A stretch of 64,000 nt of DNA from Octadecabacter ascidiaceicola (GTDB lineage Bacteria > Pseudomonadota > Alphaproteobacteria > Rhodobacterales > Rhodobacteraceae): contig NZ_FXYD01000001.1 of NCBI RefSeq assembly GCF_900185015.1, forward strand, positions 930,001 to 994,000, read 5' to 3'. Both the position numbers and the translations under genes were made by a program. The notes under the pieces were generated by a model. The model saw nothing but the letters and a program-made list of their open reading frames with translations, was not told where the DNA came from and searched no databases. The stretch's first letter is position 1. Each line of letters opens with the position of its first letter. Shown here piece by piece: positions 27,507 to 36,299 of the stretch.

Positions 27507-28355
27507 ATGACCGCTCCAAGCACCTTTGAAACACGCATAGAACGCCCCGTCCGCGCACGCCTACCTGCACGCGCGGCTGGCCCCGTTTTATTTGTGCTCA
27601 AACACGCGTGGGCCTGCCTGTTTGCGGGCCTCATCCTAATCGCGGTGATCGTCACCAAAGCGGTCTGGTCCTCTGACTGGCCTATCAACCGCTATGACGC
27701 TCTTTTTGGCTTTGCGCTGGCGATGCAAGTAGCAATGTTGGTGTTCAAGCTGGAGACATGGCAAGAAGCCAAGGTCATCGCGCTGTTTCACCTAACTGGA
27801 ACTGCGATGGAGTGGTTCAAGGTCAGCGCTGGATCGTGGGCCTATCCTGAAGACGCGATATTCATGATCCTCGGCGTGCCGATGTTCAGCGGGTTTATGT
27901 ATGCCTCTGTGGGCAGCTACATCGCCCGCGTAATCCGCCTGTTTGACTTGCGTTTCACACCCTACCCGCCATTTTGGATGACCGTTGTGCTGGCCGTAGC
28001 GATTTACGTCAACTTTTTCGCCCACCACTTCGTGCCCGACATCCGCTTGCTTCTGTTCGCCGCGACGGCTGTGCTGTTCTGGCGCACGCGGGTCGTGTTC
28101 GAACTGGGCCGAACCTACGCAATCCCCCTACCCCTCGCGGTCCTCTTCGCGAGCTTCTTTCTCTGGATCGCGGAAAACGTTGGCACCCTAACCGGCACAT
28201 GGGTCTACGCCGGATCTGCCGCGTTTGAGATGACGTCGTTTAGCAAAATGGGCAGCTGGTATTTGTTGCTTTATGTGGCCTTCGTTACGGTCACGGTCGT
28301 CGAGCGCAGCCCGCTCGATATCAAACGTAGTCGCGCCACACCAAGTAGACGATAA
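27507..28355 (+). CDS. DUF817-family integral membrane protein
   Basis: A 282-residue protein with about eight hydrophobic helices, resembling the DUF817 family: MEWFKVSAGSWAYPE, GVPMFSGFMYASVGSYIAR, FFAHHFVPDIR and WIAENVGTLTGTWVY are the recognisable conserved blocks. Conserved Trp, Glu and His inside helices suggest a buried functional site, but no activity is known. The ATG at 27507 is preferred over the GTG at 27471, which lies in the glyA terminator stem. The 3' end overlaps the opposite gene by 35 bp. Confidence 0.75.
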   Translation: MTAPSTFETRIERPVRARLPARAAGPVLFVLKHAWACLFAGLILIAVIVTKAVWSSDWPINRYDALFGFALAMQVAMLVFKLETWQEAKVIALFHLTGTAMEWFKVSAGSWAYPEDAIFMILGVPMFSGFMYASVGSYIARVIRLFDLRFTPYPPFWMTVVLAVAIYVNFFAHHFVPDIRLLLFAATAVLFWRTRVVFELGRTYAIPLPLAVLFASFFLWIAENVGTLTGTWVYAGSAAFEMTSFSKMGSWYLLLYVAFVTVTVVERSPLDIKRSRATPSRR

Positions 28356-28692
28356 ACGCCGCAAAAACGAGGATCAGGTTGAAACTGATCACCCCAAGCA
28401 TGCCCAAAACGCGGGTCTTGCGGCGCTCCTTTGGATCAATGGTTTTCAGGTGTGCGACAAGCATATCGCGCGCCTTCACGACCTTCGCTTCATCAATCAT
28501 AAGGCGCAGTTTCGGATGCTGCATAAGCTGTGACGCCTGCGCCAGATAACGACCCTCACGATGCGCCCATTTGGGCAACAAACGTCCCGCGCGCGCCAGC
28601 GCCTTTTCCAGCGTGCGGCCTTTGATGCGCAGCCTCTCCTCGATAAGGCTCTGCACCTCATCTGCGAACTTGTTAACAGAATCCCCAGTCAT
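28321..28692 (-). CDS. Small membrane protein of unknown function
   Basis: A 123-residue protein that is largely charged and helical for about 90 residues (EERLRIKGRTLEKALARAGR and onward), with a single C-terminal hydrophobic helix (LGMLGVISFNLILVFAAFIVYLVW) near the end, so it is probably tail-anchored with the charged part in the cytoplasm. I take the ATG at 28692, which begins MTGDSVNKFAD; a longer form from 28752 adds 20 Cys/Lys-rich residues with little support. The 3' end overlaps the DUF817 gene. Family not known. Confidence 0.6.
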   Translation of the reverse strand: MTGDSVNKFADEVQSLIEERLRIKGRTLEKALARAGRLLPKWAHREGRYLAQASQLMQHPKLRLMIDEAKVVKARDMLVAHLKTIDPKERRKTRVLGMLGVISFNLILVFAAFIVYLVWRDYV

Positions 28693-28757
28693 ACCCTCAG
28701 GCTTAGCCTGCGTGCTGCACCCTTTCAATTCGCACGCTTTGCGCTTAACCAAAAGCG

Positions 28758-29486
28758 ATGCTGAATATCCTCACCTACGGCGATCCTTCGCTGCCACATC
28801 TCCTCATCGCCCATGGGCTCTTCGGGTCCGCACGCAACTGGGGTGTAATCGCCAAACGCCTGTCTGACACCTACCATGTCATCACGCCGGACATGCGAAA
28901 CCATGGTGCAAGCCCTTGGTATGACACGCAAAGTTATTACGATATGGCGGACGATCTCGCCGAGCTGCTAAATGGCCCGACCTTTGTGGTTGGCCATTCT
29001 ATGGGGGGCAAGGCGGCGATGGTCTTGGCCCTCAAACACCCGCATCTGGTCAAAAAGCTGGTCGTCGCGGATATTGCGCCTATCGCCTACACCCACACCC
29101 AAACCCAACACATCAACGCCATGCGCGCGATTGACCTTAGCGGGATTGAGCGCCGCTCACAGGCCGGTGAAACCCTCGACCCAGAGGTCCGTGACTTCCT
29201 GTTGCAATCCCTTGATGTAAAAGCGAAAAAATGGACGCTGAACCTAGATGTGCTAGAGTCCGAAATGCCCAAAATCATCGGCTTCCCAGCCATTTCAGGC
29301 CGCTACGACGGATCGACTTTGTTCCTGTCAGGCGCCGAAAGCGACTACGTCACGCCCGCCCATCGCCCCGTGATTAAGGACATGTTTCCGAAAGCCCGCT
29401 TCGCCAAACTACCCGGCGCGGGCCACTGGCTCCACGCCCAAAAACCACGCGAGTTTGAGGCGACGCTGCGGGCCTTTTTCGTCTAA
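28758..29486 (+). CDS. Alpha/beta hydrolase (YbfF-type esterase)
   Basis: A 242-residue hydrolase. The nucleophile elbow GHSMGGKAA (Ser near 75), the oxyanion segment LIAHGLFGSARNW, the acid DYVTPAHR region and the catalytic His in GAGHWLHAQKP are all present. The order and length match the YbfF group of small acyl-ester/thioester hydrolases. It is a single cytosolic enzyme with no partner gene beside it. Physiological substrate unknown. Confidence 0.85.
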   Translation: MLNILTYGDPSLPHLLIAHGLFGSARNWGVIAKRLSDTYHVITPDMRNHGASPWYDTQSYYDMADDLAELLNGPTFVVGHSMGGKAAMVLALKHPHLVKKLVVADIAPIAYTHTQTQHINAMRAIDLSGIERRSQAGETLDPEVRDFLLQSLDVKAKKWTLNLDVLESEMPKIIGFPAISGRYDGSTLFLSGAESDYVTPAHRPVIKDMFPKARFAKLPGAGHWLHAQKPREFEATLRAFFV

Positions 29487-29494
29487 AAACCCGA

Positions 29495-29549
29495 TATGGG
29501 TCGCGTATGGGTTTGGTATGGGTCCGGTATGGGCGCGATAGGGTCGTGC
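29495..29549 (+). repeat. Five tandem 11-bp units
   Basis: Copies of a TATGGGTnnnG-like unit begin exactly at 29495, 29506, 29517, 29528 and 29539; the last is degenerate (TAGGGTCG...). The period is one turn of DNA. The array starts 8 bp after the esterase stop. Confidence 0.75.
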
Positions 29550-29711
29550 CCGACAGCAACGGCTAGAACAAACAGGACGTTAAAAACACCAACAACGACG
29601 CGCCGCCAGCGGCAACTAGAAAGACGTGCGGAAGATAATACATGGCCGGCTTCTCATGTGGTCATGAAGGTAATACGGCCCGACGTCCCGTTTCCGTCGC
29701 GCGATTAGGAT

Positions 29712-29894
29712 TTATTTTCCGGTCATCGCCCGTGTGATGAAATAGGTCAGCGGGATCGCCAGAATGCCACCAGCAACAGCCGCAATCAGGATCGGCCACA
29801 TGGTGTCATACCCTGTCACCAGCGCAGCAATAACAAACGTCCCCGCCAGCGAAGAGCCGATCACGGAATATAAAATGGAAGCAAGGTTGAGCAT
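29712..29894 (-). CDS. Small two-helix membrane protein
   Basis: A 60-residue protein with two hydrophobic segments (about 5-26 and 33-55) separated by a short loop with Tyr, Asp and Thr. The start follows AAGGAG at 7 nt, so translation is well supported. It is too small for a transporter and has no enzymatic motif. Its upstream region (29895-30059) holds no other gene. Function unknown. Confidence 0.7.
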   Translation of the reverse strand: MLNLASILYSVIGSSLAGTFVIAALVTGYDTMWPILIAAVAGGILAIPLTYFITRAMTGK

Positions 29895-30059
29895 GAGATC
29901 GCTCCTTAAGTGTCAATCAACATAGCGCCAGTGCGCGTGGGGGGAGATTGGCATGAGACAGGACGGAGCGCTTTGATTTGGGTCAAGGTTGGGGGGCTTA
30001 AGGCTTAGTTGCGCCCGATCCGAGGGGATGTCCGCGATCTTGGGAGCAAGTCTACTCTG

Positions 30060-30932
30060 CTAAACGGGGCTATACATCAAAGAGAAATCCCTCGGTGATA
30101 GAACCGCTTGCAAAATTTCAATTTTGCTCGAGAAACGAGCTAGAATTTCCCGCTTTGTTTCTTCACCAATATTCAGGCCGAGCCTAAGAGAGACAGGCGT
30201 TAATCTTGGCGCGTACCAATATTTTGGTTTTGAATTGTCATTTACGAACACCCGCCACTCTCGTTCATATGACCATTCTTCGCTTTTATGTAAGCAGATC
30301 TTCGACAAGATATCGCTATTGCCAAAATTTCCCGTTTCATAGTCTGATCTATCAGAAAAGTTATTCCACTCCTCTGTTGTTAGAATTGGCCTCTCGTCGA
30401 CATACTGAACCTTAAGCGGGAAAATATCCGCTTTTTCTGGTAAATCGTTTTGCGCCCAATCCAATCGGTATTTTAGACAAATTCCGCGATGGTTGTCAGT
30501 GTAATGCGCCCACATCGGAATCGAAGATTCGGCCTCGCTAAAACAAGCAACTCGAGTATGGTGTGGAAACTCGCTAGCCATCGTACGCAGTATTTTTCGC
30601 TTAACGCTAGCGGAGTTTACTGCCTTCAATTTATTACCTGGTAGCTTTCGGAATTCCCCTCTAGACAAATTCCGGCCCGAAATTTCATTAAATCGTTCTC
30701 GACTCATCAATCGACTACGCCGATTTGGTTCTTTGAACATTCTCACAAAATCGGGCAGGCTTAGTTCATCATAGTATGGTCGAAAATCCATAGGATCGTT
30801 TAAGCTGGCTGCACTTGATAGAAAGATCGAAGAGTTCAAAATCGCTTTAGATAGCTCTTCGAAAAAGTGCTTAGTGTTGCTTGATCTATATCTGAATAAA
30901 CTTGCCGCTAGTTTTTCTGACTCGTCGCTCAT
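30060..30932 (-). CDS. DUF2971-family protein
   Basis: A 290-residue soluble protein with the DUF2971 layout: LFRYRS near the start, ASLNDPMDFRPYYDE (about 41-55), ACFSEAESSIPMWAHYTDNHRGICLKY (read in two blocks, about 128-153), and HKSEEWSYEREWRVF (about 213-227). The family is of unknown activity and is often found among accessory or defence-associated genes. Base composition is clearly AT-richer than the neighbours, with many TTT/AAA codons, which suggests transfer. It lies between a structured palindrome after lepA and a small membrane gene. No partner gene is attached. Confidence 0.75.
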   Translation of the reverse strand: MSDESEKLAASLFRYRSSNTKHFFEELSKAILNSSIFLSSAASLNDPMDFRPYYDELSLPDFVRMFKEPNRRSRLMSRERFNEISGRNLSRGEFRKLPGNKLKAVNSASVKRKILRTMASEFPHHTRVACFSEAESSIPMWAHYTDNHRGICLKYRLDWAQNDLPEKADIFPLKVQYVDERPILTTEEWNNFSDRSDYETGNFGNSDILSKICLHKSEEWSYEREWRVFVNDNSKPKYWYAPRLTPVSLRLGLNIGEETKREILARFSSKIEILQAVLSPRDFSLMYSPV

Positions 30933-30981
30933 TTCAGTGTTCCAACTCCAAACAGACTAAGCCGCGCACCCTAACTCCTGA

Positions 30982-31021
30982 GTGCGTACGCGACTTGCTT
31001 CGCAAGTTCGCTGCCACGCAC
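30982..31021. repeat. Long imperfect palindrome between lepA and the DUF2971 gene
   Basis: GTGCGT, GCGA and CTTGC on the left pair with GCAAG, TCGC and ACGCAC on the right, around a 3-nt loop, with small internal loops. There is no T-tract on either strand, so it is not a standard terminator. It sits at the composition boundary of the AT-rich gene. Confidence 0.6.
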
Positions 31022-31043
31022 GCGCTCTAAAATTGGCCAGCTT

Positions 31044-32840
31044 TTAGCTGTCCATCTTTAGAGCGGAAATAAACGCTTCTTGCGGAATATCCACCTTACC
31101 GAACTGGCGCATCTTCTTCTTACCCGCTTTCTGCTTATCCAGCAGCTTGCGTTTCCGCGACGCGTCGCCGCCGTAGCACTTGGCCGTCACGTCTTTGCGC
31201 ATGGCGGACAGGGTTTCGCGGGCGATGACTTTGCCGCCGATGGCCGCTTGGATCGGGATTTTGAACATGTGGCGCGGGATCAGGTCTTTGAGCTTTTCAA
31301 CCATCGCGCGGCCACGGGTCTCGGCGCGGTCGCGGTGCACCATCATCGACAGCGCGTCCACAGGCTCGTCGTTGACCAGCACCGACATCTTCACAAGATT
31401 GTCCTCGCGATACCCCATGAGGGCGTAGTCGAACGACGCATAGCCCTTGGTCACGGATTTCAGGCGGTCGTAGAAATCAAACACCACCTCGTTGAGCGGC
31501 AGGTCATAGACCGCCATCGCCCGCGTGCCCGCATAGGTCAGGTCTTCCTGAATGCCGCGACGGTCTTGGCAGAGTTTCAGCACCTCACCGAGGTATTCAT
31601 CCGGCACCAAAATCGTCGCCTTGATGCGTGGTTCCTCAATGTGGTCCACATGGGTCATGTCGGGCATGTCGGCGGGGTTGTGCAAATCGAACGCGGTGCC
31701 GTCGCGCATGTGAACGTGGTAAATAACGCTCGGCGCGGTGGTGATCAGGTCGATGTCATATTCGCGTTCAATCCGGTCGCGGATGACCTCGAGGTGGAGG
31801 AGGCCAAGGAAGCCACAGCGGAAGCCAAAGCCAAGCGCGGCGGAGGATTCCATCTCAAAACTGAACGACGCATCGTTGAGCGCCAGTTTATCAATCGCTT
31901 CACGCAGGTCTTCGAACTGGGCGCTGTCCACGGGGAACAAACCACAGAAAACAACAGGTTGCGCGGGCTGGAAACCGGGCAGCGGTTCAACCTCATCGCG
32001 CTGATGGGTGATCGTGTCGCCCACCCGTGTGTCGCGCACTTGTTTGATCGACGCGGTCAGAAAACCAATCTCGCCGGGGCCGAGTTCGTCTACAGGCGTC
32101 ATTTCAGGGCGGAACACGCCGATGCGGTCCACGTGGTGAATGGTGCCGTTGGAGACGAACTTAACCTTCTCGCCCTTCTTCAGCTTCCCGTCGATGATGC
32201 GCACCAGAACGATCACGCCGAGGTAGCTGTCATACCATGAATCCACCAGCATCGCCTTCAGCGGCGCATCCGCGTCGCCCGTTGGCGGCGGCAGGTGCTG
32301 CACGATGGCTTCTAGCGTTTCATTGATGCCTTCGCCGGTTTTGGCGGACACCGCGATGGCACCGGATGCGTCGATGCCGATAACGTCTTCAACCTGCTCG
32401 GCCACGCGGGAAATGTCAGACGCGGGAAGGTCGATCTTGTTGAAAACAGGGACGATTTCGTGATCAGCCTCGATTGCGTGATACACGTTTGCCAGCGTCT
32501 GCGCCTCAACCCCTTGGGTGGAATCCACCACGAGGAGTGAGCCCTCAACCGCCCGCATAGACCGCGAAACTTCATAGGCGAAATCGACGTGACCGGGGGT
32601 GTCGATCAGGTTCAGCACGTAGGCCTCACCGTTCTGCGCGGTGTAATCAATGCGCACCGTGTTGGCCTTAATCGTGATTCCGCGCTCACGCTCAATATCC
32701 ATGCTATCGAGCATCTGAGCCTTCATATCGCGTTCCGCCACAGTATTCGTGGACTGGATCAAGCGATCAGCGAGGGTGGATTTGCCATGGTCGATATGGG
32801 CGACGATGGAGAAATTGCGGATGTGTGAAAGTGCTGTCAT
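31044..32840 (-). CDS. lepA: Translation elongation factor 4 (LepA)
   Basis: A 598-residue ribosome-bound GTPase that acts in initiation and back-translocation. G motifs are [10 protein letters not shown] (about 14-23), the switch-[14 protein letters not shown] (about 80), and NKIDLPASD (about 135). EF-G-like domains follow and the LepA-specific C-terminal domain ends [17 protein letters not shown]. Length and order are normal. It is flanked on both sides by AT-richer accessory genes, unlike the usual lepA neighbourhood. Confidence 0.96.
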   Translation of the reverse strand: MTALSHIRNFSIVAHIDHGKSTLADRLIQSTNTVAERDMKAQMLDSMDIERERGITIKANTVRIDYTAQNGEAYVLNLIDTPGHVDFAYEVSRSMRAVEGSLLVVDSTQGVEAQTLANVYHAIEADHEIVPVFNKIDLPASDISRVAEQVEDVIGIDASGAIAVSAKTGEGINETLEAIVQHLPPPTGDADAPLKAMLVDSWYDSYLGVIVLVRIIDGKLKKGEKVKFVSNGTIHHVDRIGVFRPEMTPVDELGPGEIGFLTASIKQVRDTRVGDTITHQRDEVEPLPGFQPAQPVVFCGLFPVDSAQFEDLREAIDKLALNDASFSFEMESSAALGFGFRCGFLGLLHLEVIRDRIEREYDIDLITTAPSVIYHVHMRDGTAFDLHNPADMPDMTHVDHIEEPRIKATILVPDEYLGEVLKLCQDRRGIQEDLTYAGTRAMAVYDLPLNEVVFDFYDRLKSVTKGYASFDYALMGYREDNLVKMSVLVNDEPVDALSMMVHRDRAETRGRAMVEKLKDLIPRHMFKIPIQAAIGGKVIARETLSAMRKDVTAKCYGGDASRKRKLLDKQKAGKKKMRQFGKVDIPQEAFISALKMDS

Positions 32841-32893
32841 ACCGAGGATATGTAGGGGTTTGCTGCGTTTGTCGAGGGGCTATACCGCCACTT

Positions 32894-34138
32894 CTAAAGG
32901 AAACCGCCACGATCCAATTCGGCAGTAAGGCTTAGAACAAGTCCTTCCAGATCGGTGATAAAATTCTTCGCAGACCTAAATCTACGAACGTCGTGAACTT
33001 GGCGGATCAATCGAATTGATTTTGGCGCCTCTCTAAAACCATCGAACAACTTGTCCGGATCGGTTCGCAGCGCTTCAAGAGACGTATGACGTTCGTTCCC
33101 CTTACCTCCCTTCCATGCCATAACAATTGCTGTTTTTGTTGGATCGAAATCCTCCGTTTGCTTTGCCAACCAAGTAGTCGCTGCTTTTGCTCCCTTATCG
33201 GAAGGCGGCGGAATTTCAATCGAGACCGTGGTTTTACGATCCTGCAATTCGCACAAGATATCGACCGACAATCTACTATGTTTAAAAAGGTAAGTGGCGG
33301 ACAGTTCATAGTCCTGCGCAAGCCGTTTTCTGTCATACGTTAATATCGCGTCAAATTCTGCACGAACGCCAAGCTCATGACGCAGGTCAACAATTTTAGC
33401 CGACTGGTGCGCGATTTTGGAGCGAAGATCACGGCGTTCTTGATGCCAGCCATGAACGATTTCTGTAATTCCAGGTGTTTTCGCACTAAATCCGACACCA
33501 ACACCCGACGATTGTACGAACTCACCCCATTCTTTCGGCATGTGGTCAAATGTTACTATGCCAGAATTCTGATCCCAAAAGAAACTCGCCGCATCATTTA
33601 AAACGTTTCGCGCAAGGTCCGAAATCTCTGGGTCACGCGCAAACCGATCAACCATTGAACGCAATTCAGCCCAAGCAAAATGACGGATCTCTCGTTTCCT
33701 GCGTTTGTTTGCGGCGAGATGATACGGTAGCTCTGTCGGGTTTCGGGCAAATTCGTTGGAAATTGAAACAACGCAATCGACATTTAGAAGCGTCGCAAGA
33801 TGGGCGTAATCTTGGATTTGCTCAGGTCGAATTTCACTCTTACCCGCTTTTGCTTCGACAAACGCTGTCCACTCCGATGAACCACGCTTGCACGTCAGCA
33901 AACCGTCTGGTCGATAATCCGGAATCTTCGAGGAAGGAAACGTAACCTCCATAAAGCTATCATAAGCACATGTTTTGCCTGATCCGAATCCACACTCAGC
34001 AAGAAATTCGCCACGCAGTTCGGGCACCAGCTCTAACAATCTCATGAAAACCGACAACAACGTTCGCTCAGGCTTTTTATTCTTGTCCATCAACGTTGGC
34101 TTAGGGCTAGTTGGACTTAACTCGTTAATGCATTTCAC
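32894..34138 (-). CDS. PD-(D/E)XK-like nuclease-fold protein, accessory
   Basis: A 414-residue protein. The N-terminal half has a nuclease-fold pattern: YRPDGLLTC (Asp, about residue 56), a strand, then WTAFVEAKAGKSEI (ExK, about 70-82) and QIQDYAHLATLLNVDCVVSISNEF. The middle is helical and charged; the end (ITDLEGLVLSLTAELDRGGFL) is short. I take GTG at 34138 as the start because AGGAG stands 7 nt before it; ATG at 34090 is an alternative and the long frame to 34390 is unsupported. It is AT-rich compared with lepA. A nuclease or nuclease-derived defence or stress protein is likely; no target is evident. Confidence 0.7.
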   Translation of the reverse strand: MKCINELSPTSPKPTLMDKNKKPERTLLSVFMRLLELVPELRGEFLAECGFGSGKTCAYDSFMEVTFPSSKIPDYRPDGLLTCKRGSSEWTAFVEAKAGKSEIRPEQIQDYAHLATLLNVDCVVSISNEFARNPTELPYHLAANKRRKREIRHFAWAELRSMVDRFARDPEISDLARNVLNDAASFFWDQNSGIVTFDHMPKEWGEFVQSSGVGVGFSAKTPGITEIVHGWHQERRDLRSKIAHQSAKIVDLRHELGVRAEFDAILTYDRKRLAQDYELSATYLFKHSRLSVDILCELQDRKTTVSIEIPPPSDKGAKAATTWLAKQTEDFDPTKTAIVMAWKGGKGNERHTSLEALRTDPDKLFDGFREAPKSIRLIRQVHDVRRFRSAKNFITDLEGLVLSLTAELDRGGFL

Positions 34139-34433
34139 GCTCAATCTCCTAAAACTCAAGCAATGGTGCATGCCATTTGGGTGTAAAGGCAAGTGTGATT
34201 TACACTTCCTACGTGCATTCATTTTAAGAGTGTCCTGCCCCCCGTAGGGGAGGTGCGGGCGCTGCCGAAATTTTGTCCTGGCAAGGAGCGTGCACTTCCT
34301 AGCAAATAAGCATCCGCAATCGTGATCTCGCGCCCTCTTCCCCAAACCCGCGCAGTGCGCCATACTGGGGCTAGCAGTTTGAGGCACCAACGGGGAATAC
34401 CCCGAAATAAGTTGGGCCCGTTAGTGAGGCGAT

Positions 34434-34766
34434 ATGAAGAAATTAGTAGTTTTATCAGCTTTGGTCGTGTTGACGGCCTGTTCGGGCGGCAACCGGAGCA
34501 ATTCAGGATCAACACGTGGTGCGACGGGCGATATTAGCCGCGCGTGTTTGGCCGCGGATCGGTCCGCCGCAAATCCGAGCTTGTGTGGCTGTGTGCAACG
34601 GGTCGCGAATGCCGAATTGTCGAGCCGCGATCGCGCAAGGGTGGCAACATTTATGGCCGATCCCGAAATCGCGAATGAAACCAAGATTAGCAACAGCAGT
34701 GCAAATGATGCGTTCTGGGACCGCTACCGCGCCTTTATCTCGTCAGCGCGCAGCCAGTGTGGCTAG
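34434..34766 (+). CDS. Small lipoprotein of unknown function
   Basis: A 110-residue protein with a lipoprotein signal (MKKLVVLSALVVLTAC, Cys at 16). The mature part begins with a Ser/Gly/Asn-rich spacer, then has a compact helical region with Cys residues (RACLAADRS, LCGCVQRV, SQCG). The pattern is typical of short roseobacter periplasmic lipoproteins. GAGG lies 7 nt before the ATG. A strong terminator follows. No domain known to me. Confidence 0.7.
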   Translation: MKKLVVLSALVVLTACSGGNRSNSGSTRGATGDISRACLAADRSAANPSLCGCVQRVANAELSSRDRARVATFMADPEIANETKISNSSANDAFWDRYRAFISSARSQCG

Positions 34767-34792
34767 GGCAGGAGCGCCCATAGGTTAGATAA

Positions 34793-34828
34793 ACGGGCGC
34801 CCTGTTTCATGGGCGCCCGTTTTCGTTT
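34793..34828 (+). terminator. Terminator after the small lipoprotein gene
   Basis: ACGGGCGCCC and GGGCGCCCGT form a 10-bp perfect stem with an 8-nt loop, followed by TTTCGTTTT. The reverse strand gives a weaker T-tail, so it may also serve the convergent copper-chaperone gene. Confidence 0.85.
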
Positions 34829-35316
34829 TAATGGTCAGAGTGGTCCATGTCGGAATGGTCCATCTCGCCGCTCATCGCGCCGTGTTCTTCGCGGTTTTGA
34901 TCAACGGGAATTTCAACCACAACTTCGCCTGCGTTTTCGAAGGTGAAGGTGATTGTGACGACGTCATCCTGCTCAAACGGTGCGTTCAAGCCCATGAACA
35001 TCACGTGCTCAGCGCCGCGCTGCATGGTGATTTCGCCACCCGCAGGCAGGACGAAACCCTCTTCGACGTGGGTCATGCGCATGACGCCGTCTGCGTCCTC
35101 AATATGCGTATGCAGCTCAACCCGCGCAGAGGCATCAGACGTGACGTTCAGCAGGTGATCATCGACATCACCGTGGTTGTGAATTGTCATGAACGCCGCA
35201 CCCGCCATTGTGTTGGACGACCGCGCATATGGGTCATGAATTTCGATTTCGGCGAAGGCTGGCATGGCAAAAGACAGTGCTGTGACAGCACCGATAAGTG
35301 TAGATTTGAGGGACAT
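34828..35316 (-). CDS. PCu(A)C-type periplasmic copper chaperone
   Basis: A 162-residue exported protein (Sec signal to about residue 22, ending AFA). The copper site of the family is seen as ELHTH, MRMTHVEEG, a later Met in ITMQRGAEHVMFMGL, giving the His/Met set that binds Cu(I). A His/Met-rich tail (HGAMSGEMDHSDMDHSDH) can bind a second copper ion. These proteins deliver copper to the CuA/CuB centres of cytochrome oxidase. ATG 35316 follows AGGAG. The next gene upstream is the DUF2946-like one, probably in the same transcript. Confidence 0.9.
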   Translation of the reverse strand: MSLKSTLIGAVTALSFAMPAFAEIEIHDPYARSSNTMAGAAFMTIHNHGDVDDHLLNVTSDASARVELHTHIEDADGVMRMTHVEEGFVLPAGGEITMQRGAEHVMFMGLNAPFEQDDVVTITFTFENAGEVVVEIPVDQNREEHGAMSGEMDHSDMDHSDH

Positions 35317-35367
35317 GTGCCGCTCCTGTTTGTTCAATCTGAATGTTGGAAAAGTGAAAGTGGGTTT

Positions 35368-35718
35368 TCAGACAAACAAAGGGGGGCCACGCGCCTGCGC
35401 AGAGGTGGGGATAACAGGAATTTGCAACGCGTCGACGGGCGTTTGCGCCAGAATTTGAATGTGGATAGCCGCGCTTTCGACGGCAATTGACGTCTCGGCG
35501 AAGTCCATCAACGTCAATGCGCAGTCAGGGCAGATATGTACAGGACCCATCGGTTCGCCCTGCGCGTCCAGCGTGACAGTCATCACCCCCTGCCCAGTGC
35601 ATAGGACCACCTGACCGGACGCATCCCGCGCCATGCCGCGCGCCATCGCCATTTGCTGTGAGGTCACAGCAATCAACAGCGCAAGCGCAAAGGACAAAAG
35701 GTGAGCAGTGCGTTTCAT
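35368..35718 (-). CDS. DUF2946-like exported protein, copper-linked
   Basis: A 116-residue protein with a signal peptide (MKRTAHLLSFALALLIAVTSQ). The mature part has the CPDCAL motif and ends ARGPPLFV, the RGPP tail I associate with DUF2946. It lies 51 bp upstream of the PCu(A)C gene on the same strand, so a role in copper handling is likely. ATG 35718 is preferred over 35787 because of the signal peptide. Function not proven. Confidence 0.6.
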   Translation of the reverse strand: MKRTAHLLSFALALLIAVTSQQMAMARGMARDASGQVVLCTGQGVMTVTLDAQGEPMGPVHICPDCALTLMDFAETSIAVESAAIHIQILAQTPVDALQIPVIPTSAQARGPPLFV

Positions 35719-35805
35719 TGCGAGATCATTAACAGGCCTGCACGCGCAATGAAAAGTGCATAAAGGTCGCAAGGCGAATTCCCGCAATCAACGGAATTAG
35801 CCCGG

Positions 35806-36132
35806 TCAGCGCAATTCGGTAAATGCGTGCGTGTGACGATGCAAAACATGGCCCGTCGTTGTCGGCGCGTGACGCAACTGTTCCATCTGGCGCGGCCCAA
35901 GCTTTTGCTTGAAGATAATCCCGCATTGATCGTCATCGGCCCAACGTACGGTGCCGGCAAAGTTTCCCGCTGAACAACTCAGCACGACCTCGTCCCCGAT
36001 TTCCAATCCTTGCACATCAAAAACGCCCGCTCCTGAGGGGGCAATATTTGTTATATGGCCCTTCTGCGTACTCCCGCCGCATTTCAACTCGATTGGAAAA
36101 ACGGTGGGATATCTGTGTGCCCGATAGCTCAT
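35806..36132 (-). CDS. PilZ-domain protein
   Basis: A 108-residue single-domain protein. The PilZ pattern is present as MSYRAHRYPT near the start and the second motif NIAPSGAGVF (about 37-46), followed by strands VVLSCSAGNFAGTVRW and GIIFKQKLG. The first motif has only two residues between its arginines rather than the usual three, so c-di-GMP binding may be weak or absent. GAGGAGA lies 8 nt before the ATG at 36132. Monocistronic. Likely a small c-di-GMP effector. Confidence 0.75.
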   Translation of the reverse strand: MSYRAHRYPTVFPIELKCGGSTQKGHITNIAPSGAGVFDVQGLEIGDEVVLSCSAGNFAGTVRWADDDQCGIIFKQKLGPRQMEQLRHAPTTTGHVLHRHTHAFTELR

Positions 36133-36252
36133 GGTAGGTCTCCTCGTTGAATAACAAGTGAACCCATTAATTAAACAAAAGGTTATCACTCGGATGCGAC
36201 CTTTCTTGTTCACGCACCGTTCATCATAAATCTTGACGCGGAAACGAAAAAA

Positions 36253-36280
36253 GCCCGAACGCGATGTTCGGGCCTTTTCA
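36253..36280 (-). terminator. rpmB terminator
   Basis: GCCCGAAC and GTTCGGGC with a 5-nt loop; on the minus strand the stem is followed by TTTTTTCG. It lies 20 bp after the rpmB stop. Confidence 0.9.
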
Positions 36281-36299
36281 ATCTGTCTGGTCGAGAGAC

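Noticed and set aside
29563-29643. 26-residue hydrophobic frame on the minus strand (MYYLPHVFLVAAGG...)
   Set aside because: No good ribosome site, a competing upstream ATG in another frame, and no sign of conservation can be shown; too weak to list as a gene.
31080-32240. 386-codon plus-strand frame inside lepA
   Set aside because: Fully antisense to LepA with low-complexity His/Arg-rich translation and no ribosome site.
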